From assembly GCA_022885665.1 (NCBI GenBank), contig JAGQDJ010000612.1, forward strand, positions 1 to 64,000: DNA of 64,000 bases, written 5' to 3'. The translations under genes and the position numbers were made by a program. Positions 23,850 through 35,400 of this stretch are shown in pieces. This DNA is from Triops longicaudatus. Its lineage: Eukaryota; Arthropoda; Branchiopoda; Notostraca; Triopsidae. Position 1 is the stretch's first letter, and every line of letters begins with the position of its first letter. Below the pieces are notes generated by a model, which was not told where the DNA came from, made no database searches, and saw nothing but the letters and a program-made list of their open reading frames with translations.

Positions 23850-26084
23850 ATGTCGGAAAAGTACGATTTGGTGGTTTTCGGTGCCACCGGGTTTACGGGT
23901 CAGTTTGTGGCGATCGAAGTAGCCAAGCGTAGCAAAGACGAAGGCATCAGCTGGGCCGTGGCTGGACGTAGTCAAGAAAAACTCCAGAAAGTTTTGGAAC
24001 GTGTGGCTAAAGAAGCAGGTTCGAATAATTAATTTCCCTTGTATTTTACGGTTGTATAAATTCCTACAGCTGTTGCTTTGTTCCCTCTATAGAAGTCTCT
24101 ACAGAGAATGTTGGGGTCATCGTCGCTGATGTGGAGAAAGAAGACTCGTTGGTGGAGATGGCCCAAAAAAGTCGAGTGGTTTTGAATTGCGTTGGCCCTT
24201 ATCGCTTTTATGGCGAAGCTGTTGTTAAAGCTTGCGTGCAAAATGGCTGTCATCACGTGGATATTAGCGGTGAGCCTCAGGTAAAAACTATAATTTGTGA
24301 AACCCAATCGCTCGCCACATTCCTGTAGCGAGATTTTATTGTAGTTTTTGGAAAAAATGCAATTGAACTATAATGACCTGGCCCAAGATAAAAAAGTCTA
24401 CGTCGTGGGAGCCTGTGGCTTTGATAGCATTCCAACTGACATGGGAATTGTGTATTTGGATAAAGAGTTCACAGGTTGTATCGATTTGGGCTCTTTGTAA
24501 GCCCTTCAACTCATGTTGGTGCTTTGCTAGGTGATGTCAATAGCGTGGAATCGTATTTGGCCATCCAAGCTCCCAAGGTTAGTATAGCCACTCAGTTAGC
24601 AACAAGGATTATTATTAATAAAATGTTATGTTACTTTCAGGGCGCACATGGTCATTTCGCAACATGGCAATCGGCGATCTACGGATTTGCTCATGCGAAC
24701 GAACTGAAGCCCTTGAGGAGACAGCTTTACCCGGAGCGTTTGCCAGAATTTACTCCTCGCTTGAAGCCAAGGTGGTCGACTAGTTTTTAAATTAGCCCTT
24801 TTTATCTCATTAAGCGTCTGGTTTTCGCACAGGTCTGCACTTCACTTTAACGAGATCGTGCAAGCGTGGTGCCTTCCGTTCCCAGGCTCAGATCGCTCGG
24901 TGGTAATGCGCTCCCAGCGCTATTTTTATGAACATAAGCGAAAGCGTCCGATCCAGATGCATGCGTATGTCCAAAGAGATTCTTGGTTTAATGCCATTGC
25001 TACCATGATGGGAGCTGTCATCTTTGGCGTCATGGCCAGTTTTGGTTTCACGCGCAGCTTACTGGAAAAGGTATTTTTATTTAAGTAAAATTACAAGAAT
25101 AAATTAAACCTTAAAACAAAATGGAAAGAATAAATAGAAACAATGTTTTTTTTTTTTCATTTTTTGTTTTTCATTTTTAGTATCCCAGTTTCTTCTCCTT
25201 CGGCATATTCAACCATGAAGGTCCTTCGAAAGAAGAAATGGAAAACACGAGCTTCTCAATCACGATAGCTGGATCTGGTTGGACGGATAAGCTCGCTGAA
25301 CCGACTGACCAACATGCTGATCCTCCCAATAAATCCGTGGTCGTGAAAGTGAGTTCGCAACATTTTAATTTTATCATGGAATAGAACTTTTTGGTAATAA
25401 AATCTTTTATTTGCGTGTTTCTTTTAAGGTTTCCGGTCCTGAGCCCGGTTATGTAGCCACACCCATTTGCATGGTCCAGTCCGCTTTGGTCATCCTTAAG
25501 GAGAATGCAAAGCTGCCTAACGAGTAAGGCCTTCTCTATTTTACTTCACTGTAATAGAATCCCGTTATAACAAACCTGTTTATAACGAACCGTCGACTGT
25601 AGTAAATGTGTTAATACCCACAGCTAACAGTGGGTTTTGTTACAAGAGGCTCGTTATAGCTAGGTTCTATTACCCTACTATTATGTTTCCTGTTTATTTA
25701 AATTTTAGTGTTATTTTTGGTGTTTAAAAAGCTGACTGCTTTGATTCATCTAGTGGCGGTGTTTTGCCTCCAGCTGCAGCTTTTGCTGACACGAGTTTAA
25801 TTGACCGCTTGAATAAACATGGCGTCAAATTTGAGAAATTGTCGGAACATTCCGAAGGCGTTCCACAGTTAGAAGCTGAGCAGCCGCAAAAACCCAAAGA
25901 AGCTGTTCAAGATGACCGTACTGCATTGTTGGAAAACGCCCAAGAACCACATCAAGAACCTTCTGCTTCACCAGCGCAAACTGAAGCTCCCGTTTCTCCA
26001 CCCAAACCCGTGTCTTCGCCTTCTGAAGCAGCTCCCGTGTCTTCTGAATCTGCACCTTCATCTCGCGAAGCGCAAGAATCTTAA
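23850..26084 (+). CDS. SCCPDH: Saccharopine dehydrogenase-like oxidoreductase
   Basis: This is a member of the SCCPDH-like family, membrane- and lipid-droplet-associated proteins with an N-terminal Rossmann fold; the true substrate of the animal family is unsettled. The exons are 23850-24018, 24093-24280, 24345-24474, 24531-24577, 24641-24771, 24833-25070, 25181-25348, 25429-25523 and 25754-26084, giving 498 residues with all phases consistent. The start MSEKYDLVVFGATGFTGQFV is the dinucleotide-binding motif at residues 1-20. Further family blocks are VVLNCVGPYRFYGEAVV, VDISGEP, GACGFDSIPTDMG and, near the end, GGVLPPAAAF. A hydrophobic stretch at about 274-300 (MMGAVIFGVMASFGF) fits the family's membrane segment. 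The final about 75 residues are an added Pro/Glu/Ala/Ser-rich tail, making the protein longer than the usual roughly 430. AATAAA lies at 26385-26390. Confidence 0.93.
25551..25673. mobile_element. Short inverted-repeat (MITE-like) element in intron
   Basis: This roughly 123-bp segment lies in the last intron of the SCCPDH-like gene and has imperfect terminal inverted repeats. The left end TAATAGAATCCCGTTATAAC pairs with the right end GTTATAGCTAGGTTCTATTA at about 16 of 20 positions. The centre contains a second hairpin (CCCAC...GTGGG). It has no coding capacity. The TA edges suggest a mariner/pogo-derived non-autonomous element; the family is an inference. Confidence 0.6.
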
Positions 26085-26441
26085 AATGATTACTGAGGTC
26101 ATTGGTTTGTAGTTTTGGTGGGGCTTTTTCTATATTATTCCACAGCTTTTCTATAAAGAAAAGACATTTAACTCTACAAACGGATTAGGTAACGCCGTTT
26201 CATTTTGAATGGCCGAAAGTTCGTTTTTTTCTAATCAACAAGCTTTTGCGCTAGTCTTTCGTTTCCAAGGAGTTTATTATTCGGTTCACTTGGTGAGCAT
26301 ACGCGCCATGCATTCTATAATCTTCTATACTTTTGTCTTTGTTATGATTACATGGCGCTAAAGTTATTGTGCCAGTAAAAATGTAATAAAATATGCGTTC
26401 TTCACAATTTAGATTTGTTCTTCACTTTTTAATTTTGCTGC
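26085..26441. other. Convergent 3' region, SCCPDH-like gene and cuticle gene 4
   Basis: This 357-bp stretch contains the 3' UTR of the SCCPDH-like gene with its AATAAA at 26385-26390, followed by the 3' flank of the minus-strand cuticle gene. Nothing else was seen. Confidence 0.6.
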
Positions 26442-27221
26442 TTATCGCCCTGCTTGGTTGTACCTGGGTACTTGGGGCGAGGCTTGAGGGGGGTATTGTT
26501 GAGGTTGTTGGTGATGGGCTTGTTGATGATGAGCTTGCTGTTGGGGAGGAGCAGGAGCATCAAAACGGGCTTGGCCTTCGTATTGGACCTTGGCAATGTA
26601 ACCACTATCGCCTTCGACGCGGTACGAGACATTTTGAATGCGTCCGTCTGGTAAAGCTACGCGGTAAGAGCCGGATACCACTCGACCGTCGCTAGATTCC
26701 TGATTTAATGAAAATAGGAGTGAAATTACGAACTTTAGAGCATTTTCACATCGAGACGTACCTGGTGACCATAGTCGTTCTTGTATTGATCGTCCTTCAC
26801 TGACCATTGGAAGTTGTAGGGCATACCAGGCTCCTGTAAATATTCGATTAAGTTAGTTTTCCATATCTCAGAAATGAAGTTAATCAGAGGAAAAATATTA
26901 AGAAAAGTTGAAGCGATTAGGGTAATATGTTAAGTATAATAAGACTCCTAAGCACCAACTATTTAAAGGTTCCAAGAGAAAATCTTGTTACTCGACCCAG
27001 CGTAAATCGAGGACTGTCATGTTTAACTACCGCGTAAAGAGGAGTTGATACGTATTCTTACTTGTGGTCGTTGTTGGTATTGTTGTGGAGCGGCAACTTG
27101 TCCTTGTGGACGAGCAAGGGAGATACTTAGCACACTGCAGATCATTAGGATAATCTAGAATGCGTATTATTTAGTGTAAGTTCAATTAAATAACTTAAAG
27201 GTTTACTCGAATGAAAGCCAT
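26442..27221 (-). CDS. RR-type cuticle protein 4 (Gln/His-rich tail)
   Basis: This is a secreted cuticle protein with an RR chitin-binding domain, distinct from the 5' cluster. The minus-strand coding exons are 27207-27221, 27062-27154, 26762-26833 and 26442-26699, giving 145 residues. The signal peptide MAFIRIILMICSVLSISLA is split by the first intron; a Gln-rich mature start follows (RPQGQVAAPQQYQQRPQ). The RR domain is itself split by an intron between PYNFQWSVKDD...YGHQ and ESSDGRVVSGSYRVALPDGR. In the three genes at 0-5.5 kb that domain is uninterrupted. The tail is Gln/His/Pro-rich (QQQAHHQQAHHQQ) rather than YKP-rich. Different intron position and tail indicate an older paralogue, not part of the recent duplication. 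Confidence 0.92.
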
Positions 27222-27282
27222 GGCAGTGCAAAGACCAAACGCTTGTACTATTAAGGCCAGTAAGGATGAGAAGCTTGACAGA

Positions 27283-27321
27283 AACTGATGATTTTGAAAG
27301 AATCAGCCAGCGCCTTTTATA
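27283..27321 (-). promoter_or_regulatory. Core promoter of cuticle gene 4
   Basis: The minus strand has TATAAAAG at 27314-27321 and a TCAGTT initiator at 27283-27288, the same design as the other cuticle genes although the coding sequence is diverged. Confidence 0.72.
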
Positions 27322-28590
27322 CTGGTGGTCAAAATAAGGGAAGCTTTCGTTGCAAATCCTCATTGGTATCGTTCGGAAGGGTGGGAGCCGAGTGGACAAC
27401 GCCCGATTCAGATGGACAATTTGCTTTTCTCAATTTCTCGGTTATGGTTAAGAATTCTTTAGCTCTATATGCGCATTGATGATTTTCTCATATAAGATAT
27501 AGCTTCTCAATTACATTTGTCGTGTTTTCTTTGGACCAACAATGGACATCGCATGCAATTACCGTAAAGAAACGCGCATCCTGTGAAGAGTCGGTGAAAG
27601 TTGGTTTCGTTTATAGCAGCAAAGGGTTGCACTGAAATGTTACGTTCTGTTTAACAATAATAAAACTAACAAGACTAACCGTACCAAGCTACTGCAAACA
27701 GTCATAAAAATGGATGTTATGATCCTCATCAGCGATTGCGATTTGCAAGCGTGATTCCGCACATTCGATGTAGTGGTCAGGTCTTACGCATTCGATGTAC
27801 TGGACAGTTCGACGTAAAACAATGGAATCCATTAAGATTGCATTTAAAGAATTGGCTATTTTCGTGTTGAAGTATTTCATTACAGAAACTTTTAAAATTC
27901 GGCTTTATATTCGAACATCGTAAGTAAACAACGGAACGACAACTAGCCATGTCCACGCCAGAATCGATTTGGAAAACAGCATGAAAGTGTAGATGTTAAA
28001 AAAAAACTGTCTAAAAATTTTGCAATAGTAGAAGCGCATTTCTGGTTTCGTTCAAGAATAAACCGGCTAACATTTCGAGTTTTGTGGGGTTCGAGTTACG
28101 GGCTCCAATACGCATGTCTTGATTTTTAAGTGTAGGGTATTCAGAGACAATTCCACACCTTTTTATGACCCTAGTTTACCCCTTTCTTCTTAACTATATG
28201 ACATTTGGCACCAAAGTACCCTTACAATGAATTTAGTTAACTATTCGTTAAGACCAAGAAAACACGGATATCTACCTAAGGAGCCATCTGGTACACGGAA
28301 CAAGCGTTTAAAACGTTATCTGAATTGCGCGCGTAATAGTTGCGGTTCGGTTTTGGCAAAAAAGTCAGCCAACCACAGTGAGACTGTGACGTCACGTCGT
28401 TTGACCTTGAGTAACTAAAGGGAATTGCGATAACATATCTCGATACAACATGTTCGTCTGCCAAGCAGGTTTGTGTGCAGACTTAATAACAATAAATCTA
28501 GTGGAACTACGGCTACGGCTACAATATTTTAATAATGTAAGTTTTGCAGTTTTTTAGGTAAGCAAGCACCGTAATTTAAGTTCACCCGAA
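27322..28590. other. Intergenic region upstream of the six-RRM gene
   Basis: No supported gene. Short ORFs on both strands (for example 27288-27479, 27689-27880, 28227-28418) lack domains. A perfect CRE palindrome TGACGTCA at 28387-28394 lies about 200 bp upstream of the six-RRM ATG and may be part of its promoter. Confidence 0.5.
28387..28394. promoter_or_regulatory. CRE palindrome TGACGTCA upstream of the RRM gene
   Basis: A perfect 8-bp CREB/ATF consensus about 200 bp before the ATG. A chance occurrence is possible; the position relative to the gene is the only support for function. Confidence 0.4.
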
Positions 28591-31500
28591 ATGGCATATT
28601 CCTCGAGCGATAGCAGCACTGTCAGTTACTACGACTCGGATTCCGACTCCAGCGATGACGAATTCCACACCCAGGCTTTGGCAACAACTCAGAAACCAGG
28701 TTGGTTTTCCGTAGTTGCAGGTTCTTTTAGTATATAGGTTGGAATTATTGGATTCAATCTTGCTACGTAGACAATAGCAGCTCAAAAATCGAAATTGATA
28801 AAGCACTTCTCGACTACCTCTTGGAAAGGGGTATGAAAATAGCGCCCGACCTGTTTCATTTTCACTCCAGCGCTAACTCTTCTTCCCCTCGTAAAGTTCA
28901 AGGCGATTCCAACGATAAAGGGTCACATTCAGAAGCAGCGATGAAAGCGTTGAGCGCTAATAAGGAGATGATCAAAATTGGAGCGCGTAAGCTCATGGAG
29001 GTGGGGTTCAGTAAGGACCAATCAAAAGCTGCTATGCGATTCTTTGGAAATTATCAAGTACGAAATAATGACATGGTTTAGAGACAAACTAATATTATCG
29101 CAAGCCATTTGTACTGACTTTGAAAATCTTCTTAAAGGATGCGCTTGACGGACTTTTGAGTAACCAAGTGGGATCATTGTCCACGGAATGTGACGACTCC
29201 CAAAGCACGCATTCCAGTGAAGCTTGCAGCATTCCAGCCAGTGACAAAGAGTAGAAAACTTTTTTATACTAGAAAATTTCCTTCTATTTTTTGGTCTCGT
29301 TAGTCATAATGTAGAGCCTACCGATACTGTATGGATCGGAAATGTACTCCCCCAGATAACGAATGGAGAGCTACGTGACATTTTTAGCAAGTAATTACTG
29401 CCTGATCCAATCTTAAAGTAACTACAAATGTTCCAATCAGCTGTGGTAAAATTGTCAATCTGCGCATTCTGCGCCCAGGAAACTACGCTTTTATTCAGTA
29501 CAGCGATATATCCGAAGCTTGCAAAGCGGTCAAGACATTATATAACTTTTCTTTCAAAAACTGCAAACTTATTGTGCGTTTTACGCATTCCAAGCCCAAA
29601 CCCAAGCCTGAGCAAGCTGGTGGTCAAAATCCCAAGTAAAATAACTTTATTCTCACACAGTGTCAGCATCATAAGTCGTATTAATGAAGCCGAAACCCGT
29701 ACGAAGAAATTATTAATTTTTTTGTGCTTGTCTAGTTGGCTTGGCCACAAATTCGTGTGTATTAGTAATATAGCATCGCACATCGGAAACCTGGAAATTA
29801 AGGAGCTCTTTGCCAAGTAACTACATAGAATAAGGATCTTTTTAGTACATATGTGAACTTTTCGAATTTTAGTGCTGGTGCAATCAAGGAAATTTCGTTC
29901 GAAAGAAATAAGCAAAGAGCTTTCGTTGAGTACAACGCTCCAGAAGAAGCACGGGCGGCTGTTACACGTTTTAATGGTTTTACGTTTAAAAGCGCAGTGT
30001 TTGCAGTGCGAACTGTGGCCTTCGTGCCTCCCAAGGATCAGTCCAGTGTAGACCAGACTGCCAAGTAAATCATACTTCGTAACGTAGTGGGCAAAATCTG
30101 CTAGGCTAGAATTAAAATTCCTGGAAATAAGCTATTAATAATAGAAAGTAATAACTAAAACCAGTGAATTTAAATAAAATTATTTTAGGTCGAATAAAGG
30201 TCATAAAGTGATACGCATTTCTGGACTGCCAGCGCAGATCGGAAATAAAGAAATCAAGGAACTCTTTGCAAAGTAAACGAATGCCGAGAAGTAGTAAGCG
30301 TTATATACTTTATGTCATTAACATATTTTTCTAGCGCTGGTACGATCAAAGATATTAAATATGAGAGACCAAAGCAGAGAGTTTTCATTGAATACAACAC
30401 ACCAGAAGAAGCGCGAGCTGCTGTTACACGCTTCAATGCGTTTGAATTAAAAGGCGGGGTTTTTGCGGTACAAACTGTAGCCTGCCTGCCTTCCAGCGAT
30501 CACAAGCAACCGACTGGAACTGTAGAAACGAAGGAGACAGTTGAAACGAACCAACCTCTACTTCCCAATTTGTACAATTTATGAGCTTATACAATATTGC
30601 TTTCCATGACTGATAAAACTCCGTTTTCTAGATCGAAATACGACTTAAAGTGCATTTGGGCTGGCAATTTACACCCTGAAGTGAAAGATCTCGAATTGAT
30701 CAACATTTTCAGCAAGTAACTTGCTTTTCGCTGACACAATTTTAAAAAAATATTTTCTTGTATTTAGCACATCTACTATTATATAACCGCAATCTATGTT
30801 CAGATTTGAAACTTTTCCCTAAGTTGTTAAAGGTCAATTTGGAATTCAGTATCTAAAATTCCGATTCTATTACGTACATAATTCATACACGAATGAACCT
30901 GCTAGAACTTTAGTGGTATTTTTATTTTATTTTTTATTCTTTTTTTTTTCTAGGTTTGGACATATTGCCAGTTACAATTTTCATCGCCAGAAGATGTGTG
31001 CTTTTATCATTTTCGAGTCGGAAGAAGCAGCCCAGAAAGCTATCGATACTTTGCAAGGCCATGAAGTCCGTGGGCAAAAGATATGGGTCAAATATGTGCT
31101 GAACGTTAAGGAGAAGAAAAAAGTGACAACTAAGACTACAGATTCTAAAACCAAAAAGAAATCGAGCTCCTCCGCTTCCTCTGTTGTATCAAGTGCCCTT
31201 CGGGTTGGTAACGTTGTACCCCAAATTACGGATCAGGATTTGATTCAACTCTTTTGTCGGTACTTCAGAAATTTGAGTTTTGCTCTGTGAATGGATATGT
31301 TATTATTTTAAGTATCGTTACTTCGTGGCCTTTTTGTCACATTTAAATATTATTGTTATTTTTCTGATACAGGGACGCGAAGATTAAGAGCTACAAAATT
31401 CTGCGAGACGGGAAATGTGCGTTCTTCAATTATCATAATGAAGCAGATGCAACTAAGACGCTACGACGTTTGCAAGGCTGTAATATTAAAGGAAATAAAC

Positions 31501-32008
31501 TCATTGTGACCTATGCACCCGAGGAAAGGAGCAATAGTGGTACCAAAATCCCTAAGAAACACAGCGCTCCTAAGGAATCCAAGACTAAGTGAGTTTCTGT
31601 ACATTCTATACAGACATATAGATTTTTATCCAAGAAGCTGCTAAGTATAAAAAGTTACATAACAATCTACATTTCAGTTTGAATAATCCGAATAATTACA
31701 AGTCAATATGCGTTGGAAATTTGACGCCAGATATTAACGAGGGACATATAATTCAGCTGTTCTCCAGGTAAAACTCAAAATTCAGTTGGTAGGTGTCTCG
31801 GAAAAACATATTTTTATTTTTCTAATATAGATGCGACCCCATAATAAGTAGCAAATTCATGCCTGAATACAAGTGCGTTTTTCTGAATTATAGCACCAGT
31901 CAAGAAGCGACTCGAGTATTGCAAACATTCCAAAATTACTCATTCCGGGGAACAGTTTTAAATCTGCGTTTCTCGAAAAAGGGGGGCGTGGCACCTAAAA
32001 AGCATTGA
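28591..32008 (+). CDS. Six-RRM RNA-binding protein, unassigned family
   Basis: The exons are 28591-28699, 28771-29057, 29138-29250, 29304-29390, 29441-29635, 29736-29816, 29873-30064, 30189-30272, 30335-30571, 30632-30715, 30954-31259, 31373-31588, 31678-31767 and 31831-32008. They join in phase to 752 residues. The N-terminal about 170 residues are Ser/Asp-rich (SYYDSDSDSSDDEF) followed by a helical-looking stretch and a Ser-rich linker. Six RNA-recognition motifs follow, at roughly 176-250, 270-340, 360-430, 470-540, 560-640 and 670-745. RRM1 shows VWIGN (RNP2) and NYAFIQY (RNP1). RRM2 and RRM3 share PEEARAAVTRFN. RRM4 shows CIWAGN and CAFIIF, RRM5 LRVGN and CAFFNY, RRM6 ICVGN and CVFLNY. 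Every RRM is cut by a phase-2 intron just after the first helix (Phe-x-Lys/Arg). Lys-rich linkers separate later domains. It is likely an RNA-binding protein; targets and orthology are not recognised. Confidence 0.88.
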
Positions 32009-32416
32009 ATCGTTTTGTTATTGAAACGTGTTATCCAAGCGCAGGGTAAAACTAAGCTGTTAATCTTAACGATGTCGTTCAAATTTGCGTTCTCAAGACT
32101 GCCAAGTGATATTCCATTTGTGGTCTGTTGCCCACGTATGAAGTGTTAATTAGACTAAAATTCACTTGAAACTTTATAGTGTTTTTTTCTAGCGGTTATT
32201 GGGAGCTTAAATAGCACGTACTCAAGTGTAACTGAACTATGATATGTAGAACGTGTACCGACCAGTATGACGATGACTGTCCAAACGCGACAGGGAAAAA
32301 GCTACTTTTGTAACTGTACGTCATGTAATCAAGAAAATACTAGTAATCGGGAATAAGGAAAGGTGGACTTAAATTCTCTTAAATTTTCCAGACTACAGGC
32401 CCGGAAAATTCAGAAG

Positions 32417-32457
<41 letters not shown>

Positions 32458-32458
32458 N

Positions 32459-32491
<33 letters not shown>

Positions 32492-35400
32492 CAGAAATTT
32501 GGTCTTCGCTGACAACTGACTTGCCATCTTTCGTCCTCCAATTCAACCAGGTGCAACGACCGACGCTGTAGCCTTCGCCAGTTATTGGCGGGATAAATGC
32601 AACAACGGAATTTCTGGCTGAGTGTCGCGTATATCCTTTTTAACGTCGAACTTCCACGGCACTCAAATATATAAGAAGAAATAGTATAAATATCGAAGGT
32701 ATGGCAAATAAGCTATGGTAAAACGGAAGAATTCGAAAAGCATGCGGTACGCTCTTATAGCCCTGAAGTACTATTCATCACAGTTCGTTTTTCTCCGGAA
32801 CCTTTATATTAGCATGGCATAACAAATGGTACGCAAATTACGTTTCAGAGCGAGTAAATAGGCTTAAATCCTACTGCTCGCTACGCCTAGTAAAAAAAAA
32901 AAATTCGAAGCCAAATGCGCAACTGAGCCTACGGGGTTTCTTCATCCCTTTTGCTTGCTTCCGAACTGAATAAGCAGCTACTAATCTGCTAAATATGATT
33001 TTCTTAGCAAAATGCAGTTATCAGATTCTGTAGGTAGGTTGGAAATTTTGTTTTCCGAGGCGTCTAAACCGGAAGAAACTACGATGTTGCCATCTTGCAA
33101 TCAAATCGTCATACTGAGGGGGGAAACTCGAATGCAAAATTAATCCTCAAAATTTTTACAAAACTACAGAACACGAAAGAAAATCTTCCTTACATAAATA
33201 TGAACCGCGAACCTAAAAGGTAAACATTCGTATTTGTTATATTAAAAGTATTTTTCTCTGCACATAAATCTGAAAAATTGTGTTGATTTTTTAAACGAAA
33301 CGGGATGGTTCTACAAGACTTCAAAATATGGTTTGATTTATTTTCATTTGGTACTGAAATCACAGTCGCGGTTTTAGGTTTCATACCTTTGGCCTTTTAG
33401 TCGAACTCCGTGTTTGAACAGCAAAGAAAAAAGAGTGAGATGTCTTTACTCGCAGACTGAGATGGATGAAGTCTATTTAGCACCGCCGGGAGTTGAGGTA
33501 AAGCGGCTTCTGGTTTTAAGCTGGGTGGTGGTATTTGATGTAACGAGCAGAAATTCAATGCCATTCTTATAAAGCAGCGGTATGATGGATAGATGATGGT
33601 GTTTTCAACAGGAAGTAAGAACCTGGAGGGGTTAGGGGGTAAAAACCCTGCGCAGTTTTTGACACCGTGACTAATTACCTTCACTTTATCAGCTAATTTT
33701 TCATGTCGAAGTCAGCATCCGTCTTTCGACCCAAAATATTCTGTTAAGAAAACCGGGTAAGTCACGACTCATTTGTTTATCACATCGCTCGGTTGTAACA
33801 CCTCCACTTTTCTTTAGGTGATAACATTCCCGACATTCTTCCTTCTTGTGTCGCGATTGGCTGTAATTTCACCGGAATTTTTTAGGAAAAGACGCTTAAA
33901 ACAGCCCAACAACCCTCTTTAAAATAACGTTCAGGGAATTGTACAGCGAAGAAGAGAGTTATAAGCAAGCTTTACAAGTTTCCCATTTGCAAGCGGCATT
34001 TTGACGGTTTTGACACCAGAAGAAGACCGATCGTCGTTTTATTTACGTTACTTAGCTCCGTAGCTACTGTTGATCCTTTTTCAAGGACCGTGACAAGCAC
34101 TTGAGTATAGAATGCACGAGACGAGAAAGAGAAGCTCACCCTTAAAAAGTAACAAAGGCCGAGGGAAAACGTATTTATGTATAAGGTCTTGTATTGCTCG
34201 TCACCAAAAACTCTGTAGGAAAGACATTACAGTATAAAATAGAGGGTCTTGATAGACAGGCCATAGATTCTCGTGTCCAGTCCCAAATGGGAAAGCTCTA
34301 TCTATAAAATTGGAGCGCATTTTTCGACTAGATTGAAATGGCCCCCTTTCTTTCTTCCGGGCTCTTACACTCCTCAATTTGAAACCGATATGGGAAGATT
34401 CGCCTTTTCCTGGAACGTATTTTTTTTCTAACGTACGCTTCTTTTTCACTTTTCTGCTCCTTTCCTGGGTTTTTCTAAGTTTATTGAGGTTTAGGTGGAC
34501 AGCAACATACTCACTCCTTCGTCTTGTTCGTAGATTCAGTCGCGGAAACCTATCGGAGCTTCATGCTTTAACATAATTCACCGATTCGGGAGTTCCTTTC
34601 CCACTTTGCCGGTACACAGTACGGGGATAACCTTTCGATCAAAATCAAGATTACGGTTTGTTTCTGTATCGGTTCACTGACTGAACCGATCTGGTGCAGC
34701 AGAAACAGAATCCACCAGCCTAGGCTTTACCACAAACAAACGAAATGGGAGAAGGAAGTTATGGAGGTCTTTCACAGAAAACCCACACTTCTGGCGGTCG
34801 CGTTATGCGAGCGCTTTTCTGTAATTACTGCATCACAAGGAAACGGATATTCCAAATCATAAAAATTTTTTTTAAGTTTGCCTCAATTCAAGCGCTCAAG
34901 AATGCTCTGGATAACCAATACTTTGTATAATTTTTTCTAAAAAAAAAAACAAAAAGAGAAAAATATGAGATAATTAAAGCTAATTTCCGCTCATTTTACT
35001 GAACATAACGCATTCGTTATTCTATCGTTTTATTATAGAGTCCTCGATGGCATTTTATAAGCAAAAAAATAAAGACAATAACTTTAAAGTTTAATCTTTT
35101 CAGCATCTGTTGTCCAAAATTTTAAGGAAAACTGGAAAATTCAGTTTTCTTTGTTAATAATTTAGACAGATTTTATTGTTCATTTACATTTACGTACTTT
35201 GTTCTCTTTTGTTTATTTTTCGTGTACGATTGTGATTACGATAAGCTTACAGAACACTAAAACCTGGGAAACAATTTGTGGTATGCACACAATGGCATTC
35301 TGCAATAGGTCATTGCAGTTGCGAAATGCATTTTGCCGAGTTATTGTGGCATCTGCGGCATGGGAGATTGTGACGTGTGGTTTCGTTCCAAAAATACTCC

